Positions 1 through 6,160 of a stretch of 8,021 bases of DNA are shown here, piece by piece (positions within the stretch are counted from its first letter, which is position 1; each line of letters opens with the position of its first letter). The stretch is from Rubritepida sp. (lineage in GTDB: Bacteria > Pseudomonadota > Alphaproteobacteria > Acetobacterales > Acetobacteraceae). The DNA lies in contig JACMRO010000058.1 in the NCBI GenBank assembly GCA_014376425.1, positions 1-8,021 of the forward strand, given 5' to 3'. The translations under genes were made by a program, and so were the position numbers. Under the pieces are notes generated by a model. That model saw nothing but the letters and a program-made list of their open reading frames with translations. It was not told where the DNA came from and searched no databases.

Positions 1-290
1 ATGGCGACGCCGGCCGGGCCGCGGCCCTCATAGCGCACCTCGGCATAGTCATCGCCCGAGCCCGCACCCTGCGCCTTCTTCAACGCCCGCTCGATCACGT
101 CGCGCGTCATGTTCTGCTGCCGCGCCGCGATCATCGCCGAACGCAGCCGCGGGTTGTGCGCCGGGTCGGGCGCGCCCAGGCGGGCGGCGACGGTGATCTC
201 GCGGCCGATCTTGGCGAAGGCGCGGGCGCGCTTGGCGTCCTGCCCGCCCTTGCGGTGCATGATGTTCTTGAATTGCGAATGGCCGGCCAT
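1..290 (-). CDS. yebC: YebC/PmpR (TACO1-like) family protein, C-terminus cut by window edge
   Basis: Only the first 96 codons lie in the window; the gene runs off the left edge. The N-terminus MAGHSQFKNIMHRKGGQDAK is the hallmark of the YebC/PmpR family (usual length about 245-250 residues). It is followed by the family's conserved VAARLGAPDPAHNPRLR stretch, an NMTRDVIERALKKA helix, and YAEVRYEGRGPAGVA leading into domain 2. The family was long called a DNA-binding transcriptional regulator; some members, like mitochondrial TACO1, act in translation of proline-rich stretches. Which role applies here cannot be told from the fragment. The ATG at 290-288 is chosen because the family begins exactly there; a GAGG lies about 12 bases upstream, a somewhat long spacing. 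In many proteobacteria ruvC/ruvA/ruvB follow yebC, but that would be outside the window. It diverges from the flavoprotein gene starting at 408. Confidence 0.96.
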   Translation of the reverse strand, partial: MAGHSQFKNIMHRKGGQDAKRARAFAKIGREITVAARLGAPDPAHNPRLRSAMIAARQQNMTRDVIERALKKAQGAGSGDDYAEVRYEGRGPAGVA

Positions 291-407
291 GGGCGCCCGC
301 GACCTCAGAGATTGGTTGAACAGAGCCGGGTATAGCCCGCATATCGGCGCTTCGCCACTGTGGCGAAAGCGCTGGCCACGGCGCGACGGCGCGGGCAGAT
401 TGTCGGG
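291..407. promoter_or_regulatory. Divergent intergenic region with candidate promoters
   Basis: This 117-bp gap separates yebC (minus) from the flavoprotein gene (plus) and should hold both promoters. It is locally more AT-rich than its surroundings. On the plus strand TTGAAC (316-321) is followed 18 bases later by CATATC (340-345), a weak sigma-70-like pair. On the minus strand CTATAC (335-330) resembles an alphaproteobacterial -10 element for yebC, but no convincing -35 hexamer sits 16-18 bases upstream. These are pattern matches by eye only. A GTG at 360 is in frame with the flavoprotein gene and would extend it by 16 residues into this region; it is less likely because no ribosome-binding site precedes it and the extension does not look like the family. 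Confidence 0.35.
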
Positions 408-1037
408 ATGGACATGCAGCCCAGCCCAGACCCTTTCGGCGTCCACAGCCTGGACGCGCTGGAATCGCTCTACGACACGCCAAGCGAGCTGGTGCGCGGG
501 AAGGTGGGCGGACGGATCGATGCCGTGACCGCGCGCTTCATCGCCGCCTCCCCCTTCGTGCTGTTGGGCACGCAAGGGCAGCGCGGCATCCACATTACCC
601 CGCGCGGCGACCCGGCGGGCTTCGTGGCGGTGGTGGACGAACATACGCTGATCCTGCCTGACCGGCGCGGCAACAACCGCATCGACGCGCTGCGCGACAT
701 CCTGGAGGACGACCGCGTCTCCCTGCTGTTCATGGTGCCCGGTGGCGGCGAGACGCTGCGGGTGCATGGCCACGCGCGGATCACCACCGACCCCGTGCTG
801 CGCGCCCGCCACGTGGCCCAGGGGCGGGAGCCGACCTCGCTGCTGGTGATCCGCGTCACCAGCCTGTTCATGCAATGCGCCAAAGCGCTCATGCGCTCGA
901 AGCTGTGGGATGGGCGGGCGCGGCCCGAGGGCCTGCCCAGCATAGGGCAGTTGATGGCCAGCCAGGTGCCGGGCCTGGTGGAGAGCGCGACGATGGACAG
1001 CACCTATCCCGAGCGGGTTCGGAGCACGATGTATTGA
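408..1037 (+). CDS. PPOX-class FMN-dependent flavoprotein (DR_2398/MSMEG_1061-type)
   Basis: A 209-residue protein of the pyridoxamine 5'-phosphate oxidase-like split-barrel fold, expected to bind FMN (or F420 in relatives) in the cytoplasm. Visible family landmarks are the N-terminal DPFGVHSLDALESLYDTPSE, the barrel strand FIAASPFVLLGTQG (44-57), TPRGDPAGF (64-72), LPDRRGNNRIDALRDIL (83-99), the glycine-rich PGGGETLRVHGHA turn (111-123), CAKALMRSKLW (157-167) and a Tyr-terminated C-terminus. This pattern matches the uncharacterised 'PPOX class probable FMN-dependent enzyme, DR_2398 family' rather than true PdxH, so no substrate is assigned. The start is uncertain: ATG at 408 or 414 (neither has a strong ribosome-binding site) or GTG at 360. 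Its TGA stop overlaps the TTG start of the following lipoprotein gene, so the two are probably co-transcribed and translationally coupled. Confidence 0.9.
   Translation: MDMQPSPDPFGVHSLDALESLYDTPSELVRGKVGGRIDAVTARFIAASPFVLLGTQGQRGIHITPRGDPAGFVAVVDEHTLILPDRRGNNRIDALRDILEDDRVSLLFMVPGGGETLRVHGHARITTDPVLRARHVAQGREPTSLLVIRVTSLFMQCAKALMRSKLWDGRARPEGLPSIGQLMASQVPGLVESATMDSTYPERVRSTMY
1021..1036 (+). promoter_or_regulatory. Ribosome-binding site and TTG start inside the upstream gene's 3' end
   Basis: GGAG at 1021-1024 lies nine bases before TTG at 1034-1036. The TTG overlaps the TGA stop (1035-1037) of the flavoprotein gene. No ATG or GTG in this reading frame gives a sensible product near here: farther-upstream starts would put the lipoprotein signal behind about 50 residues read out of frame through the flavoprotein gene. 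The TTG start instead places a perfect lipoprotein signal peptide at the N-terminus, which decides the start of the next gene. Confidence 0.75.
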
Positions 1038-1816
1038 AGCCCCTGGTATCAAAGCTCCTGGCCCTTCCAACGTTGCTGGCGCTGGCCGCCTGCGCCACGC
1101 CACCGGCGCGCCACCAGGCCTATGCCGCGGCCACCCAGGCCTATGTCGATGGCTTCCAGGCCGAGGCGCGACAGGTGCGGCTGATCGCCCTGCCGTCACT
1201 GCAGAAGCCGCCGCCGGCCAGGGGGCAAAGGCAAGGGCAGGGACAAGAGCGGGGGCGGGGGTCGCGCAGTGCGATCGCGCCCCCGCCGCCAGCCGATTGC
1301 GCGATGCCCGCCAGCCTGGACCAGGCCGCCGCCGAACGCTGCGGCATCATGGACCGGCAGGCGCTGACCGAACTTGCTTTCCGGCACGCCGGCGCGCTGG
1401 CCGGCTATTTCTCCGCGCTGGCCAGCACCGCGAACCAATTCGACCCCACCCCCGCCGCCGCCCCGCTGGCCGAAAGGCGGGCGGAGGCGATGGCGCTGGG
1501 CGACGACCTGATGCGCGTCGCCGGCATCGACGCAAGCGAGCTGGCGCCCTACCGGCCGGTAGAAGCCCGAGTGGGCCTGCGGCCCGCCTTTGCTGCGGAA
1601 ATGGCGAGCCATGGCTGGCAGATGCGCCGGCAATGGCAGATTCACGAAGTGGCTCTGGCCAGGCTCGCGTTACTACCGGGCGGCGATGTGAGCCAGGAAT
1701 TGCGCCGGCTGCGCGCCGCCACCGCCGGACTCCGCGCGGGGTTCGAGGCGCTGGTCCGCAGCGATGATGAGGCTCTGCCGCTGATCGCGGGCGCCCGGGC
1801 CACGCTCGCGCGGTAG
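1034..1816 (+). CDS. Putative lipoprotein of unknown function
   Basis: A 260-residue protein of no family I recognise. With the TTG start it begins MKPLVSKLLALPTLLALAAC, a classical lipoprotein signal peptide with lipobox LAAC and the lipidated cysteine at residue 20. It is therefore probably exported and anchored to a periplasm-facing membrane surface. Residues about 58-86 are low-complexity, rich in Pro, Arg, Gln and Gly, and look like a flexible tether. A pair of cysteines (89 and 103) bracket a short segment and could form a disulfide. The remainder is alanine/arginine-rich and predicted by eye to be mostly helical, without an obvious catalytic motif. It is coupled to the upstream flavoprotein gene by an overlapping stop/start. 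The export call is solid; nothing in the sequence supports a specific role. Confidence 0.8.
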   Translation: MKPLVSKLLALPTLLALAACATPPARHQAYAAATQAYVDGFQAEARQVRLIALPSLQKPPPARGQRQGQGQERGRGSRSAIAPPPPADCAMPASLDQAAAERCGIMDRQALTELAFRHAGALAGYFSALASTANQFDPTPAAAPLAERRAEAMALGDDLMRVAGIDASELAPYRPVEARVGLRPAFAAEMASHGWQMRRQWQIHEVALARLALLPGGDVSQELRRLRAATAGLRAGFEALVRSDDEALPLIAGARATLAR

Positions 1817-1838
1817 TGTGGCTGCTGCGCGACGGAGC

Positions 1839-1861
1839 GCCGGGCTGCTGATTGGCCCGGC
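1839..1861. terminator. Candidate bidirectional hairpin between convergent genes
   Basis: A 7-bp perfect inverted repeat, GCCGGGC (1839-1845) and GCCCGGC (1855-1861), with a 9-base loop, sits in the 52-bp gap between the lipoprotein gene (plus) and the Bug gene (minus). The position suits a shared terminator. There is no T-run on either side, so intrinsic termination would be inefficient or would need Rho; in GC-rich DNA a 7-bp GC stem can also arise by chance. Confidence 0.4.
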
Positions 1862-1868
1862 AGGCGCG

Positions 1869-2801
1869 CTATCCTGAAAGGTCCAGCCGCCGCAGCAGTG
1901 GTGCCCAGCGGTCGCTCTCCACCTGCAGGAAGCGGGCGAACTCGGCCGCCGTGCTGCCGGCGGCGAACATGCCGTCGGCCAGCAGCCGCCCGCGCATGTC
2001 GGCGGTCTGGATGGCCTGGACGGCGGCGGCGGTCAGCCGCTGCACCATCGCGGGCGGGCTGCGCGCCGGCACCAGCAGCCCGAACCAGGTCTGCGCCACC
2101 ACATCGGGGTGCAGGTCCGCGACCAGCGGAACCTCCTCGTGGCCAGGCATCCGCCGGTCGCCGGTCCAGGCCAGGATACGGCCCGTGCCGGCGCGGTGCT
2201 GCGCCAGCCCGGTGGCGCCGCCCACCACCAGCAGATCCAGCCGCCCACCCAGGAAATCGGCCACCTGCTGCGCGTCGCCCCGGTAGGTGATGTCGGTCAT
2301 CCGCACACCGAAGGCGTCGTTCACCAGCAGCATGGCGATATTGTTGAAGCTGGACGGGCCGTTGGTGCCGTAGGTGAAGGGGCGGCCGCGGGCCTGTTCC
2401 ATCAGCGCCTGCAGCGTCGCGGGGCCGTCGGGCCGCGCCACGATGGCGAAAGGCAGGGTCGAGATCAGCGTCACGGGCGCGAAATCGGCCAGGCGGTAGG
2501 GAATGTTGCGGATGATGTGCGGGTTGATGGTGAGCGTGGAGCCGGACGCGATCAGCATGGTGTGGCCATCGGGCGCGGCACGAGCGACGTAGTCCGCGCC
2601 AATGACGGTCGCAGCGCCCGGCCGGTTCTCCACCTGCACCGGCAGGCCGAGCGGCCCGGCCATGCGCTCGGCCAGCAATCGCGCGGTGACATCGGTCGAC
2701 CCACCGGGCGGGAATGGCACGGTGATAGTAACCGGGCGGGGCTGGGCGGCGGCGGGGAGCGCCAGGGCTGGGGCCGCCAGCAGGGCGCGACGTGTGGGCA
2801 T
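1869..2801 (-). CDS. Bug-family (TctC-like) tripartite tricarboxylate transporter substrate-binding protein
   Basis: A 310-residue periplasmic solute-binding protein of the Bug/TctC family, close to the usual 320 residues. The N-terminus has a twin-arginine-like motif TRRALLA (3-9) and a hydrophobic stretch ending LPAAAQ, so Tat export and cleavage near residue 19 are likely. The mature part opens with VTITVPFPPGGSTDVTARLL (loop 1, 24-43), then VENRPGA (57-63), APDGHTML (76-83), the ligand-loop YGTNGPSS (144-151) and YRGDAQQVADFLGGRLDLL (173-191), all in family order. Relatives bind small carboxylates and feed a TctA/TctB permease, but no permease gene is in the window, as is common for orphan Bug proteins. 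Usual relatives have GGAP after the YxG of the second loop; here it is GDAQ. Start ATG 2801 is preceded by AGGA at good spacing. The ligand cannot be predicted. It lies 57 bp after the ABC exporter stop and may have its own promoter. Confidence 0.93.
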   Translation of the reverse strand: MPTRRALLAAPALALPAAAQPRPVTITVPFPPGGSTDVTARLLAERMAGPLGLPVQVENRPGAATVIGADYVARAAPDGHTMLIASGSTLTINPHIIRNIPYRLADFAPVTLISTLPFAIVARPDGPATLQALMEQARGRPFTYGTNGPSSFNNIAMLLVNDAFGVRMTDITYRGDAQQVADFLGGRLDLLVVGGATGLAQHRAGTGRILAWTGDRRMPGHEEVPLVADLHPDVVAQTWFGLLVPARSPPAMVQRLTAAAVQAIQTADMRGRLLADGMFAAGSTAAEFARFLQVESDRWAPLLRRLDLSG

Positions 2802-2858
2802 GGTGGTATCCTATGTCGCCGGAATGGTGCCGCGCCCGGCGCTGCCGCGCCAGTGAAT

Positions 2859-4859
2859 TCAGGCCGTAAAGGTCTGCGCCCGCACCAGCCTGGCATACAA
2901 CCCGTCACGCGCCACCAGCGCGGCGTGGCTGCCCTGTTCCACGGCGCGTCCCGCTTCCATCACCACGATCAGGTCGGCGTCGCGCACCGTGGCAAGCCGG
3001 TGCGCGATGACCAGGCTGGTGCGGCCCTGACGCAGTACCGCGATGGCCTGTTGCACCGCCTGCTCGTTCTCCGCGTCCAGTGCGCTGGTCGCCTCGTCCA
3101 GCAACAGCACGCGGGGGTTGCGCAGCAGCGCGCGCGCCAGCGAAATGCGCTGCCGCTGGCCACCCGACAGCCGGCCGCCGCCCGGCCCCAGCGGCGTGTC
3201 GTACCCCTGTGGGAGCGCTACGATGAAGGCATGTGCGGCGGCGGCGCGGGCCGCGTCCTCCACCGCGGCACGGGTCGCGCCGGGGCGGCCGCAGGCGATG
3301 TTGGCCAGTGCGGTGTCGTCGAACAGAAGGCTTTCCTGCCCGACATAGGCGATGGCGTCGCGCAGGCTGTCGAGGCGCGTGGCGCGCACATCCGCCCCGT
3401 CCAGCAGCACCGCGCCCGCGGTCACGTCGTGCAGCCGCGGCAGCAGCATGATGGCGGTGGACTTGCCAGCGCCCGACGGGCCGACCAGGGCCACCGTCTG
3501 GCCCGGCAGAGCGGTGAAGCTGAGGCCCGACAAGGCCGCCGCCTCGCCCGCGCCATAGGTGAAGTGCACGTCGCGGAATTCGACCAGACCCAGGGGGGAG
3601 TCCAGGGGGGAGTCCTGAGGGGAAGCCTGAGACGAGGCCTGAGGGGAAGCCTGAGGCGAGGCCTGAGGGGAGCCCTGAGCGAAGTCCTGAGCGGGGCCCT
3701 GAGGGAAGCCCTGAGCGGAGCCCTCAGCAGAGCCCTCAGCGGAGCCCTGGGGGAAGCCCTGAGCGGAGCCCTGAGGGAAGCCCTGAGCGGAGCGTTCGAG
3801 CGAGACCTTGGGAAAACCCAAGGAGGAAGCGCCACCAGCGGGCAGCGGCACGGCGCCGGCCGCATCGGCGATCCGGCGCGGCTCGTCCAGCACGGCGAAG
3901 ACGCGGGCCAGCCCGGCCAGGCCCTCCTGGAACGCCGCGTTCAGCGATCCCAGCGCACGGATCGGACGTGAGGCGATAAGCAGGGCGGCGACGAAGCCGG
4001 TGAACTCGCCGATCGTCCCCTGCCCGTTCGAGACGCGCCAGCCGACGAAGCCCAGAACCAGCGCCACGGTGAGGCCGCCCAGCACCTCCAGAACCGGGTC
4101 GACCCGGGCGCGGGTGCTGGCGATGGCGAAGAGCGATTGCCGCAACCCACGGAATGCGGCGGCGGCACGGGCCTCCTCGGCCGCCTCCAGCCGGTAGGCG
4201 CGCACCACGCGGGCGGCGGACAGGCTCTCGGTAACCAGCGCGGCCGTCTCACCCACCCGGTCCTGCATGCCGGCGCTGGCGCGGCGGATACGCTTGCCGA
4301 TGCGGATGATGGGCACCGCCGCCAGGGGGTAGAGAAGTGCCGCCCCCAGCGCGAGTTGCCAATCCAGCCACAGCATCGAGGCGACCAGGCCGATGATGGT
4401 GAAGAGATCGCCCAAGCCCCCCAGCGCGCGGGCCAGCGCGTCGCGAATCTGCGTCGCATCGGTAGTGAAGCGGGCGGCCTGGCGGGCGGGGGCGAGGGCG
4501 GTGACGGTGGCCAGGTCGGCCCGGGTCAGCGCTTCGAACAGGCGGTTCTGCAGGGTCTCCAGCGCGCGCAGCACGGTCCCCTGCAGGCTGTGCTGTTGGG
4601 CGTAGAGGAAGCCGCCGCGCAACGCGGTGACGGCGATGATGATGGGCGGCAGGAACCAGACGACCGACGGATCGCCCCGGTTGAAGCGGTCGAAGGCCTG
4701 CTGGATGACGATGGGGTAGAGGGCGGTGATTGCGGCGAGGCCCACGGTGAAGAACGCGGCCAGCGCGATGCGGGCGCGCAGCGGGTGCAGGATGTCGCGC
4801 CACAGGCGGGCGAGGAGGGGGAGGGTGGGCGCCATGGTGTTTGGGGGTGTGTCAGCCAT
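2859..4859 (-). CDS. MsbA-like ABC exporter, fused membrane and ATPase domains, with an expanded repeat linker
   Basis: A 666-residue half-transporter, expected to work as a homodimer in the inner membrane and export lipids or hydrophobic compounds; MsbA-type lipid A flipping is possible but unproven. Membrane helices cluster at about residues 30-55, 67-85, 150-185 and 262-300. The ATPase domain has Walker A GPSGAGKST (460-468), Q-loop YVGQES (Gln508), signature LSGGQ (564-568), Walker B VLLLDEA (Asp588, Glu589), D-loop SALD (592-595) and switch His620, all intact. The protein is longer than the usual 580-600 residues because a 68-residue tetrapeptide-repeat linker (356-423) separates the two domains. 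Start ATG 4859 overlaps the CCA-adding enzyme's stop by eight bases (ATGGCTGA), implying translational coupling; no clear ribosome-binding site precedes it. ATG 4835 is an alternative, while a reading frame open to 4943 would overlap the upstream gene by 92 bases and is unlikely. Confidence 0.95.
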   Translation of the reverse strand: MADTPPNTMAPTLPLLARLWRDILHPLRARIALAAFFTVGLAAITALYPIVIQQAFDRFNRGDPSVVWFLPPIIIAVTALRGGFLYAQQHSLQGTVLRALETLQNRLFEALTRADLATVTALAPARQAARFTTDATQIRDALARALGGLGDLFTIIGLVASMLWLDWQLALGAALLYPLAAVPIIRIGKRIRRASAGMQDRVGETAALVTESLSAARVVRAYRLEAAEEARAAAAFRGLRQSLFAIASTRARVDPVLEVLGGLTVALVLGFVGWRVSNGQGTIGEFTGFVAALLIASRPIRALGSLNAAFQEGLAGLARVFAVLDEPRRIADAAGAVPLPAGGASSLGFPKVSLERSAQGFPQGSAQGFPQGSAEGSAEGSAQGFPQGPAQDFAQGSPQASPQASPQASSQASPQDSPLDSPLGLVEFRDVHFTYGAGEAAALSGLSFTALPGQTVALVGPSGAGKSTAIMLLPRLHDVTAGAVLLDGADVRATRLDSLRDAIAYVGQESLLFDDTALANIACGRPGATRAAVEDAARAAAAHAFIVALPQGYDTPLGPGGGRLSGGQRQRISLARALLRNPRVLLLDEATSALDAENEQAVQQAIAVLRQGRTSLVIAHRLATVRDADLIVVMEAGRAVEQGSHAALVARDGLYARLVRAQTFTA
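3591..3794. repeat. 12-bp tandem repeat, 17 copies, inside the ABC exporter gene
   Basis: Seventeen uninterrupted 12-base units run from 3591 to 3794. Typical plus-strand units are CTGAGCGGAGCC, CTGAGGGAAGCC and CTGAGGGGAAGC; the first two units are CAGGGGGGAGTC. On the coding (minus) strand each is exactly four codons, giving GSAQ, GFPQ and ASPQ type tetrapeptides, with terminal variants RSAQ at one end and DSPL at the other. In the region nearer the membrane domain GSAQ and GFPQ often alternate, forming a 24-bp higher-order unit; nearer the ATPase domain the units are ASPQ-like. Because 12 is divisible by three, copy-number change would keep the frame. Nearly all units have single-base differences, so the array is not freshly made. 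Confidence 0.95.
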
Positions 4860-6159
4860 TGTGCCGCGCGACCAACTCGCGAAGCTTGGCGAGACATGCT
4901 TCGCGGTCGGGAATGGTCCGCCCCTCGATCCACCATCGCTCAACCTCGCCCAGAAACTGCCCGACCTGCCAGCCTGGTTGCACCTTCAGTGCAACGACGT
5001 CCCGGCCTTTTAACGGCATGGTGGGGATCGGACGGTCGACGAGTCGCTGCCGAAGCTGCGCCCACTGGTTTTCCGACCAAGTCCTGTCGAGGTCCAGCTC
5101 AGCTCCAAACCCCTCGACAAGATAGGTGCTGAGCCACTGAGTATGCTGAATATCGCCTGACATCCCTCGCCCGATCCTGAATCTCTTCGTGTCGAGCAAG
5201 TCACCATCCGCAGGCGTTATCATGGTGTCCTGCAATGAAGGATTGCCCGCTCGGAACAGGTTCCAGGGTTCAAGAAGATCAGTAATGGCGAGAAGCTCCA
5301 CTGTCGAAAACGGATAGCGCTCTCCCATTGGTCCCACCCTTAAATCCAGCGGAGTCATGCTTCGTGTGAGTGCAGCAAACCGAAGAAGAATATTCTGGGG
5401 CGCGTGCAGGCGATGCAGAGTAGTGATCGCCTCTGGGTCCGGTGCGCATGTTGGAAATCCCTCCAGAACATTTTCATGAAGGATTGCAGGAAGAACGCCC
5501 GTTTCTGCCATGAGCCGCAGGGCCGGGGACGGATCCTCCGCCGCCAGCAGCCGCTTCATCTCCATCCACACCCGCTCGACCGAAAGCCGACCCAACCCCG
5601 GCACCGCCTCGCGGATCGCCGCCAGCGCCTCCGCATCGGGCTCGCCCCGCCCGTATCGCGCCCAGAAGCGGAAGAACCGGAGCGCCCGCAGGTAATCCTC
5701 CGCCAGCCGCTGCCGCGCGTCGCCCACGAAGCGCACCCGGCCCGCCGCCAGATCGTCACGGCCGCCAAAAAAATCATGTACCTCGCCATCGGCACTCATG
5801 CTCATCGCATTGATGGTGAAGTCGCGCCGTGCCGCATCCTCTTCCCAGTCAGCCGTCCAGGCGACTTCGGCGTGCCGGCCATCGGTCACCACGTCACGCC
5901 GCAGGCTGGTCACCTCCACCGGCTGCCGGTCCAGCACCGCCGTCACCGTGCCGTGCTGCAGCCCGGTCTCGACCACCTTGAGCCCGGCGGCGCGCAGCAG
6001 CCGGCTCGTCGTCCCGGGCGGCAGCGGCACCGCCACGTCCACGTCATGGATCGCCCGGCCGGCCAGGTGATCACGCACCGCGCCGCCCACCGCGCGCGCT
6101 CCCGGCAGCGCCGCCAGCACCGCCGCAGGCGTGCCGCCCAACAGGAAATCCGGGATCAT
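4852..6159 (-). CDS. CCA tRNA nucleotidyltransferase (class II, poly(A) polymerase family)
   Basis: A 435-residue enzyme that adds or repairs the CCA end of tRNAs from CTP and ATP in the cytoplasm. The catalytic head shows GGAVRDHLAG (25-34) followed by the metal-binding pair DVD (Asp39, Asp41), VEVTSLR (81-87), the RRDFTINAM motif (111-119) and the nucleotide-templating EDYLR (154-158, EDxxR). LSVERVWMEMKRLL (192-205) is the RNA-binding domain signature. The C-terminus carries PLKGRDVVALKVQPGWQVGQFL and a terminal ERWW helix typical of alphaproteobacterial homologues. All catalytic residues are intact. Start ATG 6159 fits the family, but it is preceded by no Shine-Dalgarno sequence; instead the 22-23-bp repeat array abuts it, and the last repeat's mini-cistron stop overlaps it (ATGA). 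The C-terminal part has much lower GC than the N-terminal half. Its stop overlaps the ABC exporter start by eight bases. Confidence 0.95.
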   Translation of the reverse strand: MIPDFLLGGTPAAVLAALPGARAVGGAVRDHLAGRAIHDVDVAVPLPPGTTSRLLRAAGLKVVETGLQHGTVTAVLDRQPVEVTSLRRDVVTDGRHAEVAWTADWEEDAARRDFTINAMSMSADGEVHDFFGGRDDLAAGRVRFVGDARQRLAEDYLRALRFFRFWARYGRGEPDAEALAAIREAVPGLGRLSVERVWMEMKRLLAAEDPSPALRLMAETGVLPAILHENVLEGFPTCAPDPEAITTLHRLHAPQNILLRFAALTRSMTPLDLRVGPMGERYPFSTVELLAITDLLEPWNLFRAGNPSLQDTMITPADGDLLDTKRFRIGRGMSGDIQHTQWLSTYLVEGFGAELDLDRTWSENQWAQLRQRLVDRPIPTMPLKGRDVVALKVQPGWQVGQFLGEVERWWIEGRTIPDREACLAKLRELVARHNG

Positions 6160-6160
6160 T

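Noticed and set aside
875..1033. Longer N-terminus for the lipoprotein starting near 875
   Set aside because: It would be read out of frame through the conserved C-terminal part of the flavoprotein and would bury the lipoprotein signal peptide.
2832..2842. Hairpin GCGC-CCG-GCGC after the ABC exporter stop as a terminator
   Set aside because: Only four pairs with a three-base loop and no T-run; expected by chance in this composition.
2109..3971. A 620-codon plus-strand open frame antisense to the Bug and ABC exporter genes
   Set aside because: Both genes below it have full, family-typical motifs on the minus strand. The antisense product is His/Arg/Gly/Gln-rich with no recognisable domain, and the frame is kept open by high GC and the 12-bp repeat, which lacks stops in this frame.
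4860..4943. N-terminal extension of the ABC exporter to ATG 4943
   Set aside because: It would overlap the CCA-adding enzyme by 92 bases and add residues unlike any exporter N-terminus; ATG 4859 gives a compact 8-base overlap.
4137..5132. A 331-codon plus-strand open frame antisense to the ABC exporter and CCA-adding enzyme
   Set aside because: Shadow of minus-strand coding; no domain signature and no ribosome-binding site.
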